This document shows, in pieces, positions 1 through 5,628 of a stretch of 13,488 nt of DNA (the first letter of the stretch is position 1; the number at the start of each line of letters is the position of its first letter). The DNA lies in the NCBI GenBank assembly GCA_030433055.1, contig JAUILJ010000112.1:1-13488 (forward strand). The letters are read 5' to 3'. A program made the translations under genes and the position numbers. Origin of the DNA: Polyangia bacterium (GTDB taxonomy: Bacteria; Myxococcota_A; Polyangia; Polyangiales; Polyangiaceae). Below the pieces are notes generated by a model. It did no database searches and was not told the origin of the DNA. It worked only from the letters and a program-made list of their open reading frames with translations.

Positions 1-1
1 C

Positions 2-499
2 AAGGCGCCTCTCAGTCGCCGACTGGTGCCACTCGCGGCCCTGATCGCTCTCGTCGCGTTGGGAGGGCTGCTCTACGACAGGCACGTGCGAGGTCTGCTG
101 CGCGCCTCGACCAGCGCGGCGCCCGCTCGAGCCTCAGCGGCGAGTCCGCTAGTCAGCGCGTCAGCCTCACCGACTGGCCATCCCAGCGACTGTTTCGAAC
201 CGGAGGTCCTTGCTCCTCGCGCCAAGCAGCGGGGGTGGAAACTCGGCACCAGCCATCCTCAGAACACCTGGGGGATCCTCTCGAACACACTGAGCTTCAC
301 CCAGGTCGGAGCTGGCCGACCGAGGACCGCGGCGGTGATCTTCTATCGGCACCTGGACGAGTCGAGCCAAACGTTGACGCTGTCGTACCTCAACGCGCCG
401 AAGTACCACGTGGCGGTGCGTGGGCTGTGCTCCATCGCGGTTTTTGTCGACCCCGATGAGGGCGAGGGCGAGGCGCTGCTACGAGCGCTGGCCAAGTAG
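2..499 (+). CDS. Hypothetical membrane-anchored protein, 5' end outside window
   Basis: I do not recognise this protein. The frame is open to the left edge without a stop (KAPLSRRLVPLAALIALV...), so the gene most likely starts upstream. A GTG at 26 could start it but has no Shine-Dalgarno sequence and would remove the positive residues that precede the hydrophobic stretch. The visible part has basic residues, one transmembrane segment or uncleaved signal anchor (about visible residues 9-24), an Ala/Ser/Pro-rich linker (about 38-62), and a globular domain of about 100 residues with two cysteines, one after the linker and one near the end (GLCSIAVFVD). This predicts a protein held in the inner membrane with its C-terminal domain in the periplasm. 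It ends 34 bp before the convergent sigma-54 activator gene. Coding is credible from codon bias and composition; function is unknown. Confidence 0.7.
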   Translation, partial: KAPLSRRLVPLAALIALVALGGLLYDRHVRGLLRASTSAAPARASAASPLVSASASPTGHPSDCFEPEVLAPRAKQRGWKLGTSHPQNTWGILSNTLSFTQVGAGRPRTAAVIFYRHLDESSQTLTLSYLNAPKYHVAVRGLCSIAVFVDPDEGEGEALLRALAK

Positions 500-502
500 C
501 CT

Positions 503-531
503 GGCCGAAGAGCGACCGAGCTGGCTCGGCC
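503..531. terminator. Possible bidirectional hairpin between convergent genes
   Basis: The 34-bp gap between two convergent stop codons contains GGCCGA (503-508) paired with TCGGCC (526-531), and an alternative inner hairpin CCGAG-CTGG-CTCGG (516-529). There is no T-tract on either strand, so this is only a structure in the right place and not a clear intrinsic terminator. Confidence 0.25.
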
Positions 532-533
532 GA

Positions 534-1931
534 TCAGTCTGCCTCGTCGAGACGCTCCGGGTCGATGGCGAAGCGACGCATCCAGCGCTGCAACTGCTGG
601 CGCGCCTTGCCCATGCTGCGAGCCGTGGCGGAGATATTGCCGTCATGGGCCCTGAGTTCGCGAATCAGTTCCGCGCGGACAGCCTGGTCCTCGGCGGGGA
701 GATCCGACGCGCGCACGGCCCGCTCCGTGGCCTCAGCGGCTGCGCTCGTGCGAAGTGAGTCGGGCAGGTGGTCGCGCCGCACCACCCCATCCTCCGTCAA
801 CGCGCAGGCTGCTGCGAGCACTTGCTCCAGTTCCCTCACGTTGAGTGGCCAGGGGTAGCTCAGGAACAAGTCAACCACGGCTGGGCGCAGGCGGATGTCA
901 CGGGCGCCTCGTACGGCGGACCGTTCGAGCAGGTTGCTGATGATCACTCCCAGGTCTTCCCTGTGCTCAGCGAGTGTAGGCAGGGAGAACACGAAACCGG
1001 CCAGCCGTGCGTATAAATCCTTGCGGAAAGAACCGTCGGCGTCGGTGGGGTCGATGGGTTTGAGGGTCGCGCTCACTACCCGCAGGTCGACTGGCGTCGC
1101 CTCCGTGGCGCCTACGGCCAGCACCTCTCGCTCCTGGAGTACTCTGAGCAACGTTGCCTGGGTTTCGCTGCGTAGCTCTGCGATCTCGTCCAGGAACAGC
1201 GTTCCCTGGTGGGCGGTGCGCACCAAGCCGGGTTGATCGCGCACGGCTCCTGAGAATGCGCCTCGCACGTGTCCAAAGAGTTGTGACTCGATCAGCGTTG
1301 GAGTGAGGGCGCCGCAGTTGACCGCGACGAAGGGGCCGCTGCGACCCGAACGGAGATGCACCGCGCGCGCCAGGAGTTCTTTGCCAGTGCCCGTGTCGCC
1401 CAAGAGCATCACTGGGAGCGGGGTCGCCGCGATACGCTCGAGGCGCTCGAGGTTCGCCGCCAGGCTGGGCTCCAACGTCGAGAATCCCCCGAGACCCCAG
1501 GGCTCCGTCAGACGCGCTGCGGAAGGCGCCACGGGACGAGCTTGGACCAGGAAGAACGTGTGCCCGATTTGCACGATGTCGCCGTCCCGAAGCGGCACCC
1601 AGTCCGTGATTCGAGCGCGGTTGACGTAGGTTCCGTTGGTGGAACCGACGTCGCGCACTTGCAGCTTGCCAGCCTCGAGCTTCAGCTCCGCGTGGCGCGC
1701 TGACATCTTGGGGTCGGGAACTCGCAGCTCGGATCCTCCGTCGCTCGGCGTGAGCCTGCGCGCATCCCCGCGTCCAACGCAGAGACGCGTCCTAGCGGGA
1801 ATGGGGATGCGCGCTCCGCCCGCGGTCGGACGTTGGCACTCCAGTACCAACACCAACGCAGTCTCATGGCGGAGCGCGGCGCCGTCGTCCTCTCGGTCAG
1901 TCGAGGTGGTCTCCGTCTTCTGGATGCTCAT
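534..1931 (-). CDS. FHA-domain sigma-54-dependent transcriptional activator
   Basis: This bacterial enhancer-binding protein uses ATP hydrolysis to open promoters held by RNA polymerase with sigma-54. Domains in order over 465 residues: an FHA phosphothreonine-binding domain at about 30-130 (GRG 53-55, SARH 77-80, GSTNGTYVN 96-104); an AAA+ core at about 148-392 with Walker A GDTGTGKE (178-185), loop 1 GAFSGA (224-229), Walker B LFLDE (245-249), arginine-finger region FRKDLYARL (302-310) and sensor II WPLNVREL (361-368); and a Fis-type helix-turn-helix at about 418-453. Loop 1 has Ser where the family consensus GAFTGA has Thr, a conservative change. There is no receiver domain, so input is expected through Ser/Thr phosphorylation read by FHA, as in other FHA-type activators. 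No kinase gene is adjacent. The ATG has no clear Shine-Dalgarno sequence. A lipoprotein gene ends 64 bp upstream on the same strand, so the two may be co-transcribed. Its target promoters are unknown. Confidence 0.95.
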   Translation of the reverse strand: MSIQKTETTSTDREDDGAALRHETALVLVLECQRPTAGGARIPIPARTRLCVGRGDARRLTPSDGGSELRVPDPKMSARHAELKLEAGKLQVRDVGSTNGTYVNRARITDWVPLRDGDIVQIGHTFFLVQARPVAPSAARLTEPWGLGGFSTLEPSLAANLERLERIAATPLPVMLLGDTGTGKELLARAVHLRSGRSGPFVAVNCGALTPTLIESQLFGHVRGAFSGAVRDQPGLVRTAHQGTLFLDEIAELRSETQATLLRVLQEREVLAVGATEATPVDLRVVSATLKPIDPTDADGSFRKDLYARLAGFVFSLPTLAEHREDLGVIISNLLERSAVRGARDIRLRPAVVDLFLSYPWPLNVRELEQVLAAACALTEDGVVRRDHLPDSLRTSAAAEATERAVRASDLPAEDQAVRAELIRELRAHDGNISATARSMGKARQQLQRWMRRFAIDPERLDEAD

Positions 1932-1995
1932 CCCCGAGGGGCGTCATAGCATGGTGTTCCATACGCCGGAGCAAGGGATCCGAGCCCCGGGTCCG

Positions 1996-2415
1996 CTAGG
2001 GAGCGAAGCCTCCTGGGGGCGAGACCACGGTGTTGCAACTCTCGCGGCACGCGGTCTCTCCCGACTTGCAGGCGGCGACCTTGCCGTTGCCTACGCAGCT
2101 GCAGTGACCGAAGTAGCAAACCAGGGTGCCGAAGGGATTGACCTGGCCATTGCACTGGATGAGCGCGCAGTCCCCTGACGTGCCCCAACCACCGCTGCGC
2201 ATGGCCTCTTGAGACTCGTCGACCTCTTCCCGCTCAGCGAATGCCGTGGTGCAGTCCGAGCCTTCTTCGCAGGTGATGGGAGCTTCCGTTTCGGTCGCGC
2301 ATCCGGAGAGGTGAGCGACGAAGAAGCCGCTCGTCGCGAGCGCCAAGAGCCAAGCGGGAGCTCGGCGAAGCGAGCCCTTTGTTTGTTGAGTCGTGATTGC
2401 CATGCGCTGACTCAT
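1996..2415 (-). CDS. Small cysteine-rich lipoprotein, unknown function
   Basis: The protein has 139 residues and no family I recognise. The N-terminus is a lipoprotein signal: basic residues (K13, R17, R18), a hydrophobic core (about 21-35) and lipobox LSGC with the lipidated Cys at 39. Ala at +2 would allow export to the outer membrane under the E. coli Lol rule. The mature part is acidic at first (about 41-72) and then Cys-rich: ten further cysteines at 49, 55, 83, 88, 100, 105, 107, 116, 123 and 127, an even number that fits disulphide bonding outside the cytoplasm. I chose ATG 2415 because a GAGGA sequence lies about 7 nt upstream; the in-frame ATG at 2403 has none. The sigma-54 activator gene follows 64 bp downstream on the same strand, and the FAD oxidase diverges upstream. 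It could be a small envelope or adhesion factor, but nothing in the sequence decides this. Confidence 0.75.
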   Translation of the reverse strand: MSQRMAITTQQTKGSLRRAPAWLLALATSGFFVAHLSGCATETEAPITCEEGSDCTTAFAEREEVDESQEAMRSGGWGTSGDCALIQCNGQVNPFGTLVCYFGHCSCVGNGKVAACKSGETACRESCNTVVSPPGGFAP

Positions 2416-2450
2416 GGCAATCCTCGTGCCTTCGGGCTGTCAGCCAATCA

Positions 2451-2479
2451 GTCGGCATTTCTGCGAATTTGTCGGCGTT
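2451..2479. repeat. Direct repeat GTCGGCRTT with 20-bp phase
   Basis: GTCGGCATT (2451-2459) and GTCGGCGTT (2471-2479) differ by one base. Their start points are exactly 20 bp apart, about two helical turns, in the spacer between the divergent lipoprotein and FAD oxidase genes. Phased direct repeats of this kind can be regulator half-sites, but chance cannot be excluded in GC-rich DNA. Confidence 0.3.
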
Positions 2480-2509
2480 CGCGCAGTCCAGGCCCGGGTT
2501 GCGCCACGC

Positions 2510-2525
2510 TGGGAGTTGCGTTGCG
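2510..2525 (+). promoter_or_regulatory. Possible sigma-54 (-24/-12) promoter upstream of FAD oxidase
   Basis: TGGGAGTTGCGTTGCG matches the sigma-54 pattern TGGCACG-N4-TTGCW at the invariant GG (2511-2512) and GC (2523-2524), which are 10 nt apart as required, and at the TTGC of the -12 element. Three positions of the -24 element deviate. Transcription would begin near 2536, about 60 nt before the FAD oxidase ATG. The nearby sigma-54 activator makes this more attractive, but matches of this quality occur by chance. Confidence 0.22.
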
Positions 2526-2597
2526 CATCAGCCTGCCCGAGGCCGGGAAGGCTGGCGGGGCATGGCTTGCCGGGCGTGAAAGGCTCAAGCTCAGGCC

Positions 2598-4028
2598 ATG
2601 CTCTTGCTCAAGCCGGATCTCCCGAAACCCAGCCCGAGCCATGTCGAGCGCGCGAAGCTGGAGCTCCACCGAAGAGTCGGGGGTTCGAAGGTGCTCGACG
2701 CAGCGGAGAGCTGCGCTCGATTTGCCAGTGACGAGTCTGAGGCGGAAGGCGAGCTGCCTGATGTGGTTGTCCTTGCGGAAACAACTCAGGACATACTGAC
2801 GACTCTGGCCGTGGCACGCGAAACGGAGGTGCCTGTCACGCCCCGCGCGGGAGGGACCGGGCGCACCGGTGGAGCCGTGCCTGTGACGGGCGGTATCGTC
2901 CTGGCGCTGACTGGAATGAACCAGATCGTCGAAATCGACCCAGCAGAGGGCCTTGCGGTGGTTCAGCCGGGAGTGGTGCTCGGAGATTTCCACGCGGCTG
3001 TGGAGGCAGAGGGGATGTTCTATCCGCCGGACCCGAACTCCCTCAGCGGCTGCTGTCTCGGCGGCAACGTGGCCGAGAACGCCGGGGGACCTCGCGCGTT
3101 CAAGTACGGTGTGACTCGGGACTACGTCCTCGGCGTTGAGGCGTTCCTGATCGGAGGTCAGCACATCCACTGCGGCAGGCGCACCAAGAAAGGTGTTACG
3201 GGGTACGACGTGACGAGTCTCCTGGTGGGGAGCGAGGGCACGCTGGCGGTTCTGGGTGACATCACGTTGCGGCTGGTGCCGAAGCCACCCCACTTGATGA
3301 CCTTGATGGTCCTGCTGTCCGATCTCGACGTGGCCGCGAAACTGGTAGCGCGCGCAACCTCGTCAGGGTTGATTCCGCGCTGCATCGAGATCCTCGACAG
3401 CGGCACATTGGAAGCCATGCGTCAGGCGGGGAACCCCATCAACGCTGGGGCCCAGGCCATGCTGCTGATCGACGTCGACGGCGACGAGGCCCAGTGCGAG
3501 GCGCAAGCAGAGCGCCTGGCCGGCCTATCCGATGATCTCGGCGCGCTCGAGCTCTTGGTGGCGCAGGATGCGTCGCAGCGCGATCGCCTGTGGAACGCGC
3601 GCCGGGAGATGAGCCCCGCGGTGCGCCGCATGGCCAAGAACAAGCTGAGCGAGGATGTGGTCGTGCCGCGTCAGGCGATGGGCGAGTTGCTGCGCAGAGT
3701 CGCTCGCACGTCGGAGCGATCGGGTATCCGCACGGTAACATATGGTCACGCCGGGGACGGAAACCTGCACGTCAACTTCCTGTGGAATGAACCCGAGGAG
3801 TTGCCCCAGGTCGATCAAGCCATCGAGCAACTGTTCCACGACGTGATCGACTTGCGGGGCACGCTGAGCGGGGAACACGGGATCGGCGTGCTCAAGGCGC
3901 CCTACCTGCATCTGGAGCAGAGCGCGGAGCTGATCCGGTTACAGCAGGATCTGAAGCGGGTCTTCGACCCAGCGGGCTTGCTGAACCCGGGCAAGATCTT
4001 CCCGAGCCAGGGCCATGGAGCCTGCTGA
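2598..4028 (+). CDS. FAD-linked oxidase, GlcD / D-lactate dehydrogenase type
   Basis: This flavoprotein of the VAO/PCMH fold oxidises a 2-hydroxy acid such as glycolate, D-lactate or D-2-hydroxyglutarate to the 2-oxo acid and passes electrons to a quinone or a partner subunit. The FAD-binding PCMH domain spans about 52-230: PRAGGTGRTGGAVP (82-95), the GGNVAENAGG segment (155-164), GVTRDYVLGVE (171-181) and LVGSEGTLAV (209-218). The C-terminal FAD-oxidase domain spans about 235-468, with SEDVVVPR (351-358), YGHAGDGNLHV (382-392, including H384 and H391), GEHGIG (425-430) and the closing LLNPGKIFP (461-469). Its 476 residues match the length of family members. There is no glcE or glcF next to it and no Fe-S cluster domain, so it may act alone or with partners elsewhere; the exact substrate cannot be read from the sequence. 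It is transcribed away from the Cys-rich lipoprotein and ends 24 bp before the convergent orn gene. Confidence 0.93.
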   Translation: MLLLKPDLPKPSPSHVERAKLELHRRVGGSKVLDAAESCARFASDESEAEGELPDVVVLAETTQDILTTLAVARETEVPVTPRAGGTGRTGGAVPVTGGIVLALTGMNQIVEIDPAEGLAVVQPGVVLGDFHAAVEAEGMFYPPDPNSLSGCCLGGNVAENAGGPRAFKYGVTRDYVLGVEAFLIGGQHIHCGRRTKKGVTGYDVTSLLVGSEGTLAVLGDITLRLVPKPPHLMTLMVLLSDLDVAAKLVARATSSGLIPRCIEILDSGTLEAMRQAGNPINAGAQAMLLIDVDGDEAQCEAQAERLAGLSDDLGALELLVAQDASQRDRLWNARREMSPAVRRMAKNKLSEDVVVPRQAMGELLRRVARTSERSGIRTVTYGHAGDGNLHVNFLWNEPEELPQVDQAIEQLFHDVIDLRGTLSGEHGIGVLKAPYLHLEQSAELIRLQQDLKRVFDPAGLLNPGKIFPSQGHGAC

Positions 4029-4052
4029 GGGTCCCCGGGGCCAGCGCCGAGG

Positions 4053-4604
4053 TCATTCCTTGCGGAACACGTGCTCGCGATAATGTGCCAGCTCCGCGAT
4101 AGAGTTCTTGATGTCGACGAGCGCGTCGTGGGCGCCAGCCTCGGGTTTGTCGTACTGCGCGGCTTCGCTGTACCACAGCTTGGCTAGCAGCTTGATGCTG
4201 GAGACGTCGATGATGCGGTAGCTCAGGTACCCCGCCAGCATCGGCATGTAGCGCTCGATGAACTTCTTGTCTTGGCCCACGCTGTTGCCCGCCAGCACAC
4301 CGGCTCGCAGCGGGCACCAGCCCGCGACACGCTCGAACAACTCGCGCTCGGCGCGACCCAGATCAACGCTCGACTGACGCACGCGCTCCGTGAGGCCCGT
4401 CTTTGCGTGCATGTCCCGTACGAAGGGGGTCATCTGTGCGAGCGCGGACTCGGGTTGCCAGATGTCGCATACGTATTCTTCCAGAGGCGTGAGCTGGCTG
4501 TCGGTAACGATCAGCGCCGCCTGAATGATGACGTCACTCTGGGGATCCAGCCCCGTCATCTCCAGGTCGACCCACACCAGGTGTTCCGGGCTCTGCGTGC
4601 GCAT
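4053..4604 (-). CDS. orn: Oligoribonuclease
   Basis: Orn is a DEDDh 3'-5' exoribonuclease that degrades the shortest RNA products, especially dinucleotides including pGpG from c-di-GMP breakdown, to mononucleotides in the cytoplasm. All catalytic positions are visible: D13 and E15 in WVDLEMTGLD (11-20), D112 in GNSVGQDKKF (106-115), H159 in GAHDAL (157-162) and D164. The 183-residue length is typical of this dimeric family. The usual HRALDDI motif reads HDALVDI here, with the catalytic His and Asp kept. The ATG is the natural start because the first beta strand begins a few residues later. It is the last gene of a minus-strand run; the Ser/Gly lipoprotein ends 95 bp upstream, and a 14-bp palindrome lies in that gap. 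The gene converges with the FAD oxidase. Confidence 0.97.
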   Translation of the reverse strand: MRTQSPEHLVWVDLEMTGLDPQSDVIIQAALIVTDSQLTPLEEYVCDIWQPESALAQMTPFVRDMHAKTGLTERVRQSSVDLGRAERELFERVAGWCPLRAGVLAGNSVGQDKKFIERYMPMLAGYLSYRIIDVSSIKLLAKLWYSEAAQYDKPEAGAHDALVDIKNSIAELAHYREHVFRKE

Positions 4605-4624
4605 CCACAGAACCTAACAAAAGG

Positions 4625-4638
4625 GTGAGCGCGCTCAC
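4625..4638. promoter_or_regulatory. Perfect 14-bp palindrome upstream of orn
   Basis: GTGAGCGCGCTCAC is a perfect dyad, 20 bp before the orn start codon and inside the 95-bp gap after the upstream lipoprotein gene. The position suits a repressor operator or an RNA hairpin in the orn leader. No known regulator can be assigned from the sequence. Confidence 0.35.
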
Positions 4639-4676
4639 AGCAGTCCCGCAATCGAGCCAGAAGTTCTTCGCCGGCA

Positions 4677-4693
4677 CTCCGCGAGAAGCGGAG
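4677..4693 (-). terminator. Possible hairpin terminator after the Ser/Gly-repeat lipoprotein
   Basis: CTCCGC (4677-4682) and GCGGAG (4688-4693) form a perfect 6-bp stem with a 5-nt loop, starting 6 nt after the minus-strand stop codon. There is no T-run on the minus-strand side, so termination would be weak or factor-dependent. Confidence 0.25.
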
Positions 4694-4699
4694 ACACCC

Positions 4700-5494
4700 T
4701 CACATACACTCCGGGAACCCGTACTGATCGACATAGACGTCTGCTGGAGGCGCACTGGGATCGTCGGTGTAGACAACGACCCACAGGTCGCGACTTGTCG
4801 TGGCGCACTGGGACGAATTCACGACGCACGCTTGCCCGTTCACCCCCTGAGTCCGCGCGAACTTCCAGGGCGGGTTCACCTTGTAGAAGGAGTACGGGAA
4901 CAGATTCCCGGCCTGCAGGCTCAATCGGATCCAATACATGCGTTGGACCGGAGCACAGCAGTCCGGATCGGCGGTCGTCACGGCAGGCAGGCGGACTTTG
5001 GCAGGGACCCAATCAAGCACTATCTCGCCGGTTTCGTCGGCACAGGTCACCGAACAGCCTGGATGCCAGTACCCACATGGGTCCTCGCCTGTGCAGTCGA
5101 CATAGGAGAGGTAGGTGTTGTCGCATCCGCTGCCGCCGCCACTTCCGCTGGCGCCCCCGCTCCCTGAAATACCGCCACTTCCGCTGGTGCCTCCGCTCCC
5201 TGAAATACCGCCACTTCCGCTGGTGCCTCCGCCGCCACTTCCGCTGGTCCCACCCGCGCCTCCGTAGGCTCCGCCCATGCCTGCAGCGCCGGCCGCACCC
5301 CCCGAGCACTCGCAGTCGCCGAGGGCGGCGTCCCCGCACGTCCGTACCCCTACGGAACCGTTCTCACACGCGCAGGGCGTATCCGGTTCACAGGCCGCAG
5401 CGTCCTTCGAGCCCGAGTCACAGCCCGCAGCGAAGGAGCAGGCCAGGGCGACGACCCCGATGAAAGGCAGCGTTCGACGAGTGGAGCGGCTCAT
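4700..5494 (-). CDS. Ser/Gly-repeat, cysteine-rich lipoprotein, unknown function
   Basis: The protein has 264 residues from ATG 5494. A TTG 36 bp further upstream is in frame, but it would put extra residues before a signal sequence that is complete without them. Residues 1-25 form a lipoprotein signal (SRSTRR, hydrophobic core, lipobox AAGC with Cys 25). Asp follows the Cys; in E. coli this position favours inner-membrane retention, and its meaning here is inferred. A small six-Cys segment follows (about 33-63), then a flexible linker of about 60 residues built of Gly-Ser-Gly-Gly units with Thr, Ile or Ala between them. The C-terminal domain of about 140 residues carries ten more cysteines, one of them almost at the end. 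The linker is partly encoded by an exact 36-bp duplication. The C-terminal domain resembles nothing I know, and the linker style is common in myxobacterial envelope proteins. The upstream neighbour on the same strand is the beta-helix surface protein. Confidence 0.8.
   Translation of the reverse strand: MSRSTRRTLPFIGVVALACSFAAGCDSGSKDAAACEPDTPCACENGSVGVRTCGDAALGDCECSGGAAGAAGMGGAYGGAGGTSGSGGGGTSGSGGISGSGGTSGSGGISGSGGASGSGGGSGCDNTYLSYVDCTGEDPCGYWHPGCSVTCADETGEIVLDWVPAKVRLPAVTTADPDCCAPVQRMYWIRLSLQAGNLFPYSFYKVNPPWKFARTQGVNGQACVVNSSQCATTSRDLWVVVYTDDPSAPPADVYVDQYGFPECM
5161..5232. repeat. Exact 36-bp tandem repeat in the lipoprotein linker
   Basis: Bases 5161-5196 and 5197-5232 are identical, each beginning TCCCTGAAATACCG and encoding 12 residues of the Ser/Gly linker. 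Degenerate partial copies flank them (about 5139-5160 and 5233-5251). Complete identity, including at silent positions, suggests a recent duplication and possible length variation between strains. Confidence 0.9.
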
Positions 5495-5598
5495 GCCGTG
5501 AGCGATAGCTGGGCAACGCAGGAAAGGCAACGCGCAATTGCATGTGGGAATATACGGTAGAGGCTCCTCGTGGGACTCCGTGTGGCGGTGATTCTAGT

Positions 5599-5628
5599 TC
5601 ATTTCATTTGGAAATGAGCTGCGCTCAT
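5599..5628 (-). repeat. Two adjacent inverted repeats at the 3' end of the beta-helix gene
   Basis: TCATTTC-ATTTG-GAAATGA (5599-5617) is a perfect 7-bp stem that includes the stop codon. ATGAGC-TGC-GCTCAT (5614-5628) is a perfect 6-bp stem sharing bases with it, so the two hairpins are mutually exclusive in part. The first stem is AT-rich, unlike its surroundings. It may protect or end the transcript, but no T-tract follows on the minus strand. Confidence 0.4.

Noticed and set aside
2209..2799. A plus-strand frame of 196 codons across the lipoprotein gene and the oxidase start
   Set aside because: It overlaps two better-supported genes in other frames and shows low-complexity, Arg/Ser-rich translation.
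2448..3293. A 281-codon minus-strand frame covering the spacer and the start of the FAD oxidase
   Set aside because: It overlaps a well-supported flavoprotein domain, has Arg/His-rich shadow-like composition and no motif.
4029..4052. Terminator in the gap between the FAD oxidase and orn
   Set aside because: The gap holds only GGTCCCCGGGGCC, a palindrome without room for a loop and without a T-run.
5161..5232. CRISPR-like repeats
   Set aside because: The units are directly adjacent without spacers, in frame, and encode a Ser/Gly linker.
4795..5463. A 222-codon Arg-rich plus-strand frame opposite the Ser/Gly lipoprotein
   Set aside because: The repeated RHFRWCLRSLKY-like pattern is only the complement of the 36-bp linker repeats. 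The sense protein has a lipobox and an even cysteine number.
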